Shown piece by piece: positions 34,863 to 42,852 of a stretch of DNA of 64,000 nucleotides (position 1 is the first letter of the stretch; each line of letters begins with the position of its first letter). The translations under genes were made by a program, and so were the position numbers. The DNA lies in contig JAEWMB010000033.1 of the NCBI GenBank assembly GCA_023457255.1, positions 62,001 to 126,000 of the forward strand, in the 5' to 3' direction. Under the pieces are notes generated by a model, which had not been told where the DNA came from, did no database searches, and was given only the letters and a program-made list of their open reading frames with translations. This DNA is from Bacillota bacterium. GTDB taxonomy: Bacteria; Bacillota; Clostridia; Lachnospirales; Lachnospiraceae.

Positions 34863-35279
34863 ATGAGTGACAATTTCTGTATCTTTTGTAAACTAGCTTC
34901 TGGAGAATTTTCATCTGCTACCGTATACGAAGACGACCTTTTCCGTGCAATTTTAGATATTTCTCCGGCAGCAAAGGGACATACCCTGCTCTTACCCAAA
35001 AAACACGCTGCAAATTTATTTGAACTTGGAGAACCCGAGGTTTTTCAAGCACTTTCCATTACAAAAAAGCTGGCTTTGGCAATCCAAAAAACACTTCCAT
35101 GTGATGGTATCAATATTCTACAAAATAATGGGATTGCTGCAGGACAATCCATATTTCATTTTCACCTCCACCTGATTCCACGCTATGAGGAGGATGGCGT
35201 TACAATCCCTTGGAGATCACTTTCTTATGCGGATGGTGAGGCGGAAGGCTTAGCAAATAAAATTCGTCAGAACTTATAA
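34863..35279 (+). CDS. HIT family nucleotide hydrolase
   Basis: A 138-residue protein of the histidine-triad superfamily, which hydrolyses AMP-linked substrates such as nucleoside phosphoramidates. The signature HxHxHxx is HFHLHLIPRY near residues 99-108. An N-terminal pair of cysteines in CIFCKLASGEF suggests a zinc site, as in the HinT-like bacterial subgroup. The GHTLLLPKKHAANLFEL segment is standard. It has its own promoter and a bidirectional hairpin behind it. Confidence 0.95.
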   Translation: MSDNFCIFCKLASGEFSSATVYEDDLFRAILDISPAAKGHTLLLPKKHAANLFELGEPEVFQALSITKKLALAIQKTLPCDGINILQNNGIAAGQSIFHFHLHLIPRYEEDGVTIPWRSLSYADGEAEGLANKIRQNL

Positions 35280-35414
35280 ACGTACCTTAAGACCTATGAA
35301 AGACACCGGATTTCTCCTCTCTTCTGTCGAATAATGTCTATGAAAAAAATGGGTAAAATGAGAAAAAATTTAATTAAAATATTTTTTTTAGTAACTGTCG
35401 AAACTTGAAAATTA

Positions 35415-35484
35415 AAAAGCAGAAATCATAAACAGGAGTTTTAGAATGTATTTTTACACAAAAAACTCGATGATTTCTGCTTTT
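35415..35484. terminator. Bidirectional terminator between HIT gene and murG
   Basis: AAAAGCAGAAATCAT pairs perfectly with ATGATTTCTGCTTTT, with an inner GAGTTTT/AAAAACTC pairing. T runs follow on both strands. Confidence 0.85.
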
Positions 35485-35504
35485 CTTTTTATTTTTATTA
35501 TTTT

Positions 35505-36572
35505 TTATTTTATTCGTATTTCTTCAATTAAATTAAGAATTGTATCAACGGCATTATTTTGTTTACTGCTCTTCATTGCTTCCATATAGTCCTTTTGGTT
35601 GTCAAAAACATGATTCACAGCCTGTAACAGGGTTTCATTTGATAAGACCTCTTCTTTAATTACATAACTGTACCCTTGGTGTTCAAAGGACTCAGCATTA
35701 AGTATTTGATCGCCACGGCTTGCCGCTGCAGATAGTGGAATTAGTATATTGGGTTTTCTAAGTGCTAATAATTCACAAATGGCATTAGCTCCGGCTCTTG
35801 AAATTACGATATCGGCAGCCGCAAACAGGTGATTCAATTCTGCTCCGATGTATTCAAACTGTACATATCCCTTTTGATTCTTATAAGAAGAATCAACCTT
35901 TCCTTTTCCACACAAATGAATCACCTGAAAACGCTTTAATAATGTTGGCAGCAAGTTGCGTACTGCCTCATTTACCTTAAGTGCTCCAGTACTTCCACCA
36001 ATTACTAATAGAACAGGTATATTTGCAGAAAATCCGCAAAAATCCAATCCCCTAATTTTATTTCCTGAAAATAGTTCCTTACGTATAGGAGTACCGGTTA
36101 ATACTGCTTTTTCTTTCGGAAGATAGTTTATAGTTTCCGGAAAGTTTGCACATACTTTCGCAGCAGATCGAATACACAATCGATTGGCAAGCCCTGGCGT
36201 CATATCTGATTCATGTATTATGGCTGGTATCTTTCTTTTTTTAGCAGCAAGCACTACCGGCACTGAGACAAAACCACCCTTTGAAAATACGGCATTCGGA
36301 CCTAAATCCTTTAGTAACTTTTTCGCCTCACGATAACCCTTCCACACCTTGAATGGATCAGAAAAATTTTTAATATCCAAATATCTGCGTAATTTACCGG
36401 AGGAAATACCATAATAAGGAATACCAAGTTTTTCTATCAAATCTTTTTCAATGCCTTCATAAGAACCGATATAATGTATGTCATATCCTTGCTCTTTTAA
36501 ATCTGCTATTAAAGCGATATTTGGTGTTACGTGACCGGCTGTGCCGCCACCGGTTAAAACAATTCGTTTCAT
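35505..36572 (-). CDS. murG: Undecaprenyldiphospho-muramoylpentapeptide beta-N-acetylglucosaminyltransferase
   Basis: Adds GlcNAc to lipid I to give lipid II on the inner face of the membrane in peptidoglycan synthesis. The 355-residue protein has the N-terminal GGGTAGHVTPN motif (donor and lipid-side Gly-rich loop), the second loop in VIGGSTGALKVN, and the UDP-GlcNAc site DIVISRAGANAICELLAL near residues 260-280. HESDMTPGLANR is also typical. The gene stands outside the usual mur/fts cluster, transcribed alone. Confidence 0.95.
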   Translation of the reverse strand: MKRIVLTGGGTAGHVTPNIALIADLKEQGYDIHYIGSYEGIEKDLIEKLGIPYYGISSGKLRRYLDIKNFSDPFKVWKGYREAKKLLKDLGPNAVFSKGGFVSVPVVLAAKKRKIPAIIHESDMTPGLANRLCIRSAAKVCANFPETINYLPKEKAVLTGTPIRKELFSGNKIRGLDFCGFSANIPVLLVIGGSTGALKVNEAVRNLLPTLLKRFQVIHLCGKGKVDSSYKNQKGYVQFEYIGAELNHLFAAADIVISRAGANAICELLALRKPNILIPLSAAASRGDQILNAESFEHQGYSYVIKEEVLSNETLLQAVNHVFDNQKDYMEAMKSSKQNNAVDTILNLIEEIRIK

Positions 36573-36741
36573 AGATTGCCTCCAATGCTGCCACTATAGT
36601 GAATATTTTAAAATTCACTTAGTGAAAAATTGCTCCTTATTTTTTTAACTTAACTCCCATGCACATTAGTAAGGGGATTTTATCTGCAGGAAGAATTTTA
36701 TACTGTTTAAATAGTAAGCTAATAGTTTTTGATTTTTCAGC

Positions 36742-36990
36742 TTAACTTATGTGCTTAAGTGCTTCCGCTAACTGGTCCGGGCAAGAGGTTGCTTTAAACC
36801 CACACTTTAGTCCCTGCAATTTTTCGATAACATCCTTCACCGGCATTCCTTCTACAAGTTTAGAAATTCCTTGAAGATTACCGTTGCAGCCCCCGGTAAA
36901 TTTTACTTCAGCTATAATTTTCTTTCCCTCTTTCTCTTCTACCTCAAAATTAATTTCGCTGGAACATACCCCGCTGGTTTTAAATTTCAT
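36742..36990 (-). CDS. TSCPD domain-containing protein (TIGR03905-like)
   Basis: An 82-residue cytoplasmic protein with the TSCPD motif (ATSCPDQLAEALK) and further conserved cysteines in SGVCSSEINF, TGGCNGNLQGI and GLKCGFKATSC, which could bind a metal. The family is small and of unknown role and is related to the C-terminal part of vitamin-B12-dependent ribonucleotide reductase. Start chosen at ATG 36990, with GAGG five bases upstream; the longer frame to 37035 adds an unconserved stretch. Confidence 0.85.
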   Translation of the reverse strand: MKFKTSGVCSSEINFEVEEKEGKKIIAEVKFTGGCNGNLQGISKLVEGMPVKDVIEKLQGLKCGFKATSCPDQLAEALKHIS

Positions 36991-37180
36991 TTCATCCTCA
37001 ATTCCGGCATTTCTGTGCCCTTTACTAACAATCAATTGTGTTGCATTTTAGGGCTGAATAGATTATCTTTCAACCAAGCCCCTTTTATATGAAATCTAAC
37101 CTATTTTATATCAGTTTTCCTTAATTTGCAATTAAAAATCTCGATGAAATTCCCAATGACGGAATCTGCAAGGTAAGTTC
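36991..37180. other. Intergenic stretch before mtnN
   Basis: No gene supported. The mtnN promoter and a structured leader follow. Confidence 0.4.
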
Positions 37181-37210
37181 TTGTGAAACTAGGAAACAAT
37201 CTGTTATAAT
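37181..37210 (+). promoter_or_regulatory. Promoter of mtnN
   Basis: TTGTGA (37181-37186), 18-base spacer, TATAAT (37205-37210) with extended TGT. Confidence 0.68.
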
Positions 37211-37222
37211 ATTACCATGTAT

Positions 37223-37275
37223 GAAAATAATCTAGGAGAATAGCTAAAAGAATTTTTTTAGCCCGGATTATTTTC
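37223..37275 (+). promoter_or_regulatory. Structured 5' leader of mtnN
   Basis: GAAAATAATC (37223-37232) pairs perfectly with GATTATTTTC (37266-37275), and inside it GCTAAAA (37243-37249) pairs with TTTTAGC (37256-37262). The hairpin starts close to the predicted transcription start and precedes a further 58 bases to the ATG. It may stabilise or regulate the mRNA; no known riboswitch motif was recognised. Confidence 0.5.
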
Positions 37276-37333
37276 CGTTAAGCTCTTAGCATCTTAATAT
37301 ACTCATAAAAGTGCAAAAGAATGGAGGAAATAT

Positions 37334-38026
37334 ATGATTGGAATTATAGGCGCAATGGACGAGGAAGTAACTCAATTAAAAAATAAAATGCAGCAAGTAA
37401 CAATTATCAAAAAAGCCGGTATGGATTTTTATAGCGGTAATTTTGGCGATAGGGCTGTTGTCATCGTCCGCTCGGGAATTGGCAAGGTGAACGCAGGGAT
37501 TTGTACTCAAGTTCTTGTGGATGAATTTCATGTTTCTGCTATACTAAATACAGGGATCGCCGGGTCTTTAAATAATGATATCAATATTGGTGATATCGTA
37601 CTTTCAACCGATGCTCTGCAGCATGATGTTGATGCCATGGTTTTTGGTTATAAGCTCGGCGTAATCCCCCGCATGGAAACTTCGATATTTAAGGCCGATG
37701 AAAATCTATTGATAAAAGCGGAGCGATTATGTAAAAGAGTAAATCCGGATATTTCGGTATTCAAGGGACGCGTCGTAACAGGTGATCAGTTTATTGCAGG
37801 CAAAGACCAAAAAGACCGGCTGGTTTCTAATTTTTCCGGATTATGTACCGAGATGGAGGGAGGCGCCATTGCACACGCTGCCTACTTAAATCAGATCCCA
37901 TTCTTAATCATCCGTGCTATTTCAGATAAAGCAGATAATAGTGCAGCCGTTGATTATCCAACCTTTGAGGCGAAAGCAATTGAGCATACGATAAACCTGG
38001 TAACAGCGTTAATCCCGGAGATTTAA
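37334..38026 (+). CDS. mtnN: 5'-methylthioadenosine/S-adenosylhomocysteine nucleosidase
   Basis: Cleaves the glycosidic bond of MTA and SAH (and 5'-deoxyadenosine) in the recycling of SAM by-products. Length 230. The catalytic glutamate in AMDEEV (residues 8-13), the ILNTGIAGSLN stretch, the ribose-binding EMEGGAIAHAAY (residues about 172-183) and the catalytic aspartate in IRAISDKADNSA are visible. It is encoded with a good ribosome site (GGAGG) and 101 bases ahead of niaR. Confidence 0.96.
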   Translation: MIGIIGAMDEEVTQLKNKMQQVTIIKKAGMDFYSGNFGDRAVVIVRSGIGKVNAGICTQVLVDEFHVSAILNTGIAGSLNNDINIGDIVLSTDALQHDVDAMVFGYKLGVIPRMETSIFKADENLLIKAERLCKRVNPDISVFKGRVVTGDQFIAGKDQKDRLVSNFSGLCTEMEGGAIAHAAYLNQIPFLIIRAISDKADNSAAVDYPTFEAKAIEHTINLVTALIPEI

Positions 38027-38068
38027 GCTTTTTAGCTTAACGTTTGTTGGGAGCAATATAACTTACCG

Positions 38069-38085
38069 ACTTATTGTGTATAAGT
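38069..38085 (+). promoter_or_regulatory. Inverted repeat upstream of niaR, possible operator
   Basis: ACTTAT-TGTGT-ATAAGT, two 6-base arms around 5 bases, 43 bases ahead of the niaR start. It may be a binding site for NiaR itself, but no NiaR consensus was compared. Confidence 0.3.
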
Positions 38086-38127
38086 TTACGCTGAAAATGC
38101 GAAAAATATGTTAGAAAGGAAACGAAT

Positions 38128-38640
38128 ATGGAAGGAAAGGAACGTAGGGAAAAACTACTTGAGATACTTAACGAAGCGAATACACCATGCCAAGGCAGCG
38201 AACTTGCAAAGCAGCTTGGCGTGAGCAGGCAGGTCATAGTTCAAGATATCGCTTTGTTACGGGCAGTCAATAAAAATATTCTTTCTACTACGAAAGGTTA
38301 TATCCTGTATTGTCAGGAACCAAGGAAAGTCAATCGCTGCTTTTATGTAAAACATTCCACAGAGCAAATTGAAGATGAACTTGGTTCTATCGTAGACCAT
38401 GGCGGAAAGGTACTTGATGTAATTGTAAGCCATTCGATTTACGGAACAATTGAAGCAGATTTGATTATTAATACCAGACAGGATGTGATAGATTTTGTCA
38501 CAAAAGTAAATCAAAAGCAGACAGTTCCTTTAAAGGAACTAACTGGGGGAAACCATTACCATACCGTAGAAGCTGATAATGAAGATATCCTAGACCGTAT
38601 CGAGTCTGTTTTAAGAGAAAAGGGCTATCTAATTGAGTAA
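38128..38640 (+). CDS. niaR: NiaR-type transcriptional repressor of niacin genes
   Basis: A 170-residue repressor. The N-terminal winged helix (GSELAKQLGVSRQVIVQDIA) is of the HTH_11 type. The C-terminal 3H domain has the metal-binding histidines in IVDHGGKVLDVIVSHSIYGT and GNHYHTVEA. NiaR proteins repress niacin and NAD synthesis or uptake genes when nicotinate is present. It is followed 47 bases later by a membrane protein with no other partners, which may be its target. Confidence 0.9.
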   Translation: MEGKERREKLLEILNEANTPCQGSELAKQLGVSRQVIVQDIALLRAVNKNILSTTKGYILYCQEPRKVNRCFYVKHSTEQIEDELGSIVDHGGKVLDVIVSHSIYGTIEADLIINTRQDVIDFVTKVNQKQTVPLKELTGGNHYHTVEADNEDILDRIESVLREKGYLIE

Positions 38641-38687
38641 TTTATTAAGATTATCAGCCGTCTCAGACTATGGCAAGGAGGAGAATA

Positions 38688-39761
38688 ATGCCTAATATTA
38701 AAAAAACTCTAAATCGTATCTTTATCGAGGGGCTAAGCGGTATGACGCTTGGTTTATTCTCTACCTTAATTGTGGGTACTATATTACAACAAATTTCAAA
38801 ATTCATTGGCGGTACCATTGGAGATACCCTCTTTTTCATTAGTAAAATAGCTACTATTTTAACCGGTGCGGGGATCGGATGCGGTGTGGCTTATAAATTC
38901 AAGGAATCACCACTGGTTCTGCTATCTGCTGCTACCGCCGGAATGGTAGGAGCTTATGCTACTAATATCTTACGTGATACCCTTCTATTGTCCGACGCTG
39001 CTGTCCCAACAGTTGCGCTTTCAACTCCGGGAGAACCATTGGGTGCCTTTGTAGCAGCTTACACAGCGATTACAGTCGGTCATCTGGTTTCCGGTAAGAC
39101 CAAAGTCGATATCCTTCTTACACCGATTGCTTCTATAACTTCCGGTTCAATTGCCGGGCTGCTGGCAGGTCCTGCAATCTCTAATTTTATCGCAGCCTTG
39201 GGTGAGCTTGTCAATTGGGGCACAGAAAAGCAACCCATCCTCATGGGTATTCTGGTTTCTGTTATCATGGGAATTGTACTAACCCTTCCTATCAGCTCTG
39301 CGGCCCTTGGAATTTCTTTAAAGTTAGGTGGAATCGCCGCAGGCGCGGCTTGTATTGGCTGCTGCGCTAATATGGTAGGCTTTGCTGTTGCAAGTTATCG
39401 TGAAAACAAGATAGGCGGTCTATTTGCTCAAGGAGTCGGAACAAGTATGCTTCAAATGCCAAATATCATAAGAAATCCGATGATCTGGATGCCTGCAATC
39501 ATCTCAAGTGCTATTTTAGGTCCTATTTCTGCTCTTATCGGTATGACCAACAACCTTACAGGATCTGGTATGGGTACCTCCGGATTGGTAGGGCAGTTTA
39601 TGGCTTTTGATTCCATGGCGCCTAAGTTTGGGACTACCGGTACCATCGGTCTTATCCTTTTAATGCATTTTATTCTGCCTGCCGCCATCTCCTTCTTTGT
39701 GTCCGAATTTATGCGAAAGAAAACCTGGATAAAATTCGGGGATATGAAATTAGACGCTTAG
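38688..39761 (+). CDS. PTS EIIC-like membrane transporter
   Basis: A 357-residue integral membrane protein with about ten helices and glycine-rich loops (GAGIGCGVAYKFKESPLVLL, then IASITSGSIAGLLAGPAISN). It matches the PTS_EIIC_2 family, in which no EIIA or EIIB domain is present; phosphotransfer is therefore doubtful and the substrate may not be a sugar. Start at ATG 38688: AAGGAGG lies six bases upstream and inside the longer frame that begins at 38670. Encoded directly after niaR, which suggests niacin-related transport, unproven. Confidence 0.82.
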   Translation: MPNIKKTLNRIFIEGLSGMTLGLFSTLIVGTILQQISKFIGGTIGDTLFFISKIATILTGAGIGCGVAYKFKESPLVLLSAATAGMVGAYATNILRDTLLLSDAAVPTVALSTPGEPLGAFVAAYTAITVGHLVSGKTKVDILLTPIASITSGSIAGLLAGPAISNFIAALGELVNWGTEKQPILMGILVSVIMGIVLTLPISSAALGISLKLGGIAAGAACIGCCANMVGFAVASYRENKIGGLFAQGVGTSMLQMPNIIRNPMIWMPAIISSAILGPISALIGMTNNLTGSGMGTSGLVGQFMAFDSMAPKFGTTGTIGLILLMHFILPAAISFFVSEFMRKKTWIKFGDMKLDA

Positions 39762-39807
39762 TTCTAAATCGTATTTGTCATCCAAATATAAAGCTTAGCA
39801 TAAATCT

Positions 39808-39851
39808 ACAAGCACCGGGAGGATTAACTTATCCTGTCTGGTGCTTGTTTT
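39808..39851 (+). terminator. Terminator after the transporter gene
   Basis: ACAAGCACC pairs with GGTGCTTGT, with an inner AGGAT/ATCCT stem, and is followed by TTTTCC. Confidence 0.8.
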
Positions 39852-39879
39852 CCTTCTAACCCTAATAACTGTTTACAGC

Positions 39880-40431
39880 TTATTCAAAAGCATACTTCCA
39901 CTCTTTTATTACTTCTCCCTCCAAGGATTTAATTATAAAAGTACCATTTTTATAAACCATATAACTGTTTTTATTCCCTTCCTTCGGAATTGATACGGAT
40001 CCTGGATTTAAGTACATGCCCTTCTTCATTTTGCGGATTGCTTGAACATGAGTATGGCCATGAATCAGAATGTCTTTATCTCCAATCGGCGGAAGTTTCT
40101 CTTCATGGAATAGATGGCCATGAGTAGCAAAAATGGTAATTCCATCTATATAAAGTAGTATTGAATCTGACATTATCGGAAATTCCAATACCATCTGATC
40201 CACTTCTGCCTCACAGTTGCCTCTGACACATAAAATATCATCTTTCTTTTCATTTAACATTTGAATAACTTCTTTGGGATTATATCCCTTGGGTAAATCA
40301 TTTCTTGGACCGTGATAGAGAAGATCACCAAGTAATATTAATTTCTCTGGTTCTTCCTTTTCAAAACATTTCATTAATCTTTCACAATAATATGCAGAAC
40401 CGTGAATATCGGATGCAAACATAAGTTTCAT
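39880..40431 (-). CDS. yfcE: YfcE-type phosphodiesterase
   Basis: A 183-residue metallophosphatase of the calcineurin-like family. The metal ligands are seen in FASDIHGSAYY, LLGDLLYHGPRN, VRGNCEAEVD, FATHGHLFHE and IHGHTHVQAI. YfcE enzymes hydrolyse phosphodiesters in vitro, with manganese; the physiological substrate is uncertain. The start was moved to ATG 40431, which has AAGGAG 10 bases upstream; the longer frame adds an unlike basic sequence. It is the only gene of its unit. Confidence 0.93.
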   Translation of the reverse strand: MKLMFASDIHGSAYYCERLMKCFEKEEPEKLILLGDLLYHGPRNDLPKGYNPKEVIQMLNEKKDDILCVRGNCEAEVDQMVLEFPIMSDSILLYIDGITIFATHGHLFHEEKLPPIGDKDILIHGHTHVQAIRKMKKGMYLNPGSVSIPKEGNKNSYMVYKNGTFIIKSLEGEVIKEWKYAFE

Positions 40432-40649
40432 AAGGTGCTCTCCTTGATGTCTTTTTTTATATCTTATAAAAGCCGCTCGTATATTGCAAGTGATTTTCAG
40501 CAAAATAAGGACCAGCTAAGTTGACCGGCAGAAAATCTTATGCTAGAATTCAAGTTATCACATAGTAATGGATGCATTGGCATCGAATGCAGCATAGGCA
40601 AAACACAAAGAAAGGATGGGCCCAATATCATAACACGGGCAAGGCAGCT

Positions 40650-41483
40650 ATGAATGTAATAATTTCGTTCCTTATCATACTTATTGTTTTATTTCTCCTC
40701 GTCATCTTCCTGGTTGCCCCAGGTAAGTATCAAAACTCTATGGTAACCGCATTACAATATAAAAATTATGCACATCGTGGTTTTCATAATAAATCAAAGA
40801 CAATTCCAGAAAACTCAATGGCAGCTTTTCAGAAAGCAGTAGAGCATGGATATGGAATTGAACTCGATATTCAGCTAACGAAAGACGAACAGCTTGTTGT
40901 TTTTCATGATGATACTCTAAATCGCGTCTGTGGTATTGACAATCGATTAGACTCATATACCTATAAAGAATTGAAACAATTCTCACTTTGCGGCACAGAC
41001 GAGCATATTCCACTTTTTACTGATGTCCTAAAATTAGTAAATGGGAAAGTTCCTCTGATTGTTGAACTTAAAAATGGTCCAAAAAATCGCTTACTCTGTG
41101 AAAAGGCCTATGGACTTTTAAAAAACTACCGGGGAGATTTCTGCGTGGAAAGTTTTCAACCGCTTATCATAGCCTGGTTTAAAAAGCATGCTCCTGAGAT
41201 ATTACGTGGTCAGCTAAGCGCCGGTCCGCAGGAGTTTAAAAAACAACTCACAAAGATTCAAGCTTATGTCATAAGCCGTACCTTAACAAATGTAGTAGCC
41301 AGACCACACTTTATTGCATATCATAAAAAGAAATCTGCATGGTTAATAAAATTATCCGAGTTTTTGGGTGCCATCCCGGTTGTATGGACCATTCGGGATA
41401 ATGATGCTTCCTCCTATTATGAGAAAAGAAACAACATGGTGATTTTTGAATTCTATTCCCCGCAGACAAATTACAAAAAATAA
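40650..41483 (+). CDS. Glycerophosphodiester phosphodiesterase
   Basis: A 277-residue protein anchored by one N-terminal helix (ISFLIILIVLFLLVIFLV). The GDPD domain follows with the motifs NYAHRGFHNKSKTIPENS, GIELDIQLTKDEQLVVFHD and PLIVELKNG. The His-Arg pair, the metal-binding Glu/Asp of ELDIQ and the second histidine (FHDD) are all present. It is expected to release glycerol 3-phosphate from glycerophosphodiesters. The start at 40650 has only a weak ribosome site (AAGG), so the exact start is unsure. Confidence 0.88.
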   Translation: MNVIISFLIILIVLFLLVIFLVAPGKYQNSMVTALQYKNYAHRGFHNKSKTIPENSMAAFQKAVEHGYGIELDIQLTKDEQLVVFHDDTLNRVCGIDNRLDSYTYKELKQFSLCGTDEHIPLFTDVLKLVNGKVPLIVELKNGPKNRLLCEKAYGLLKNYRGDFCVESFQPLIIAWFKKHAPEILRGQLSAGPQEFKKQLTKIQAYVISRTLTNVVARPHFIAYHKKKSAWLIKLSEFLGAIPVVWTIRDNDASSYYEKRNNMVIFEFYSPQTNYKK

Positions 41484-41510
41484 TACGATTCTTGCCTAAT
41501 AAGTAAGTAC

Positions 41511-42371
41511 TTACCAGTCCCCGCTGATAATAGGAGTAGCAAGATAGATTTTTGTTGTATCATTTGCTTCGTCATAATTCATCGCGACTTGTATGTTAAT
41601 TTTATTACCATCCACTTTAATATACTCATCTAACAGTCCTGTATAAGCATAAATTGTATACATATCATCCTGACGGTTTTCAAAGACTATCGTTCCATTA
41701 AGACTTCCTATCATACGGTCTGCCATTTTATCTTTCGTCTCCAGTAATAGATTGCCTGCAAAGGCTCCGCTAAACTGTAAGGTGGTATTAATATTTGTTT
41801 TTGTAACTTTTAACTGTTCAAATAATGACTTAATAATACTCTGATACTCTAAAATATCATTGTTGGCATCTTCATAGATTGTTAAACGAACCATCACATA
41901 CTGTGTAACTCCAGCAGTTTTCTCGGAGTTTTGTACAAAAGCATCGACAGAACGATTTCCATTCACAGTTACAACCTTAATCGTAGTCTTTGCTCTTTTT
42001 GCTTCCCTGATAAAAACGGTTTCTTTTCTTTCCGCCGTCTCATAATTTTCTATCTGTTGATCAAATCGTATTCCCAATCCATTCGACAGATACGATATTA
42101 GGGATAGTTTATCTTCTTGTGTTAAGTACTGATTTCCATAATTTGCAGTTACCTCCAAGGTACTCTCCATTAATCCGGAATTCGTATTCATAAAAGCACC
42201 GATAATATCTCCGTCCTTCATAAACACCTTATTTGCAACGATTTGTGCCCCAACAGCAGTCCATAATAACATAACGATTGCTACTAAAAAACGCATCTTT
42301 TTATGGTTTAAAATCTCTCGGATTGGTATGTGTTTCCGTTTCCGATCATAGCTAAATTGAAAATCCCGCAT
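41511..42371 (-). CDS. YwmB family protein (TATA-box-binding-like fold)
   Basis: A 286-residue protein anchored by a helix (residues about 28-45, LVAIVMLLWTAVGAQIV) with a long external domain. The position directly after atpC, as in many Firmicutes where ywmB follows the ATP synthase genes, and the pattern of two similar halves (FIREAKRAKTTIKVVTVNG..., TGLLDEYIKVDGNKINIQVA) support the YwmB family. Its role is unknown, though it is linked to sporulating Firmicutes. The ribosome site GGAGG lies inside the 3' arm of the atp terminator. Confidence 0.8.
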   Translation of the reverse strand: MRDFQFSYDRKRKHIPIREILNHKKMRFLVAIVMLLWTAVGAQIVANKVFMKDGDIIGAFMNTNSGLMESTLEVTANYGNQYLTQEDKLSLISYLSNGLGIRFDQQIENYETAERKETVFIREAKRAKTTIKVVTVNGNRSVDAFVQNSEKTAGVTQYVMVRLTIYEDANNDILEYQSIIKSLFEQLKVTKTNINTTLQFSGAFAGNLLLETKDKMADRMIGSLNGTIVFENRQDDMYTIYAYTGLLDEYIKVDGNKINIQVAMNYDEANDTTKIYLATPIISGDW

Positions 42372-42375
42372 AATA

Positions 42376-42421
42376 AAACCTCCATTCCTTTTTTGAATTA
42401 TTGCCAGGAAATGGAGGTTTA
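42376..42421 (-). terminator. Hairpin between atpC and ywmB
   Basis: On the minus strand AAACCTCCATTTCCT pairs with AAGGAATGGAGGTTT and is followed by TTATT. The 3' arm contains GGAGG, the ribosome site of the ywmB gene seven bases further on. The hairpin would therefore both reduce read-through from the ATP synthase operon and cover the ywmB ribosome site. Confidence 0.8.
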
Positions 42422-42423
42422 TT

Positions 42424-42843
42424 CTATTTATGATACTTTTCTACAACTTCAATACGTAATAGCGATCTTCGCAGTGCCATTTCTGCCCTTGTCTCGTTGA
42501 TATTACCTTCTGCACCTTTTAAGCGTCTTTCCGCTCGCAATCTTGCTTCTTTCGCACGATTTAAATCAATTTCATCCGGCCACTCACACGATTCAGCAAG
42601 TATCGTTACCTTATCCCCAAGGATTTCAATAAAACCATCATGAAGAGCTGCGATACGTTCCTCATTTCCATTTTTTATCCGAAGAATTCCTGGAGTTAAG
42701 ATTGCAGTTAGTGGAATATGGTGCTTTAAAATACCCATTTCACCTTCTGTCGTCTTTACTTCAATCATATCAGTCTCTCCGTCAAAGAAGATGCGGTCAG
42801 GAGAGATTACCTGTAACTTAAAAACCTTACTGTTATCTGCCAT
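42424..42843 (-). CDS. atpC: ATP synthase epsilon subunit
   Basis: Rotor-stalk subunit of the F1 part, 139 residues: an N-terminal beta-barrel (VISPDRIFFDGETDMIEVKT, then TEGEMGILKHHIPLTA) and a C-terminal helical hairpin (NRAKEARLRAERRLKG) that can inhibit ATP hydrolysis. Last gene of the atp operon, 9 bases after atpD. Confidence 0.96.
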   Translation of the reverse strand: MADNSKVFKLQVISPDRIFFDGETDMIEVKTTEGEMGILKHHIPLTAILTPGILRIKNGNEERIAALHDGFIEILGDKVTILAESCEWPDEIDLNRAKEARLRAERRLKGAEGNINETRAEMALRRSLLRIEVVEKYHK

Positions 42844-42852
42844 CCTCTTCTC

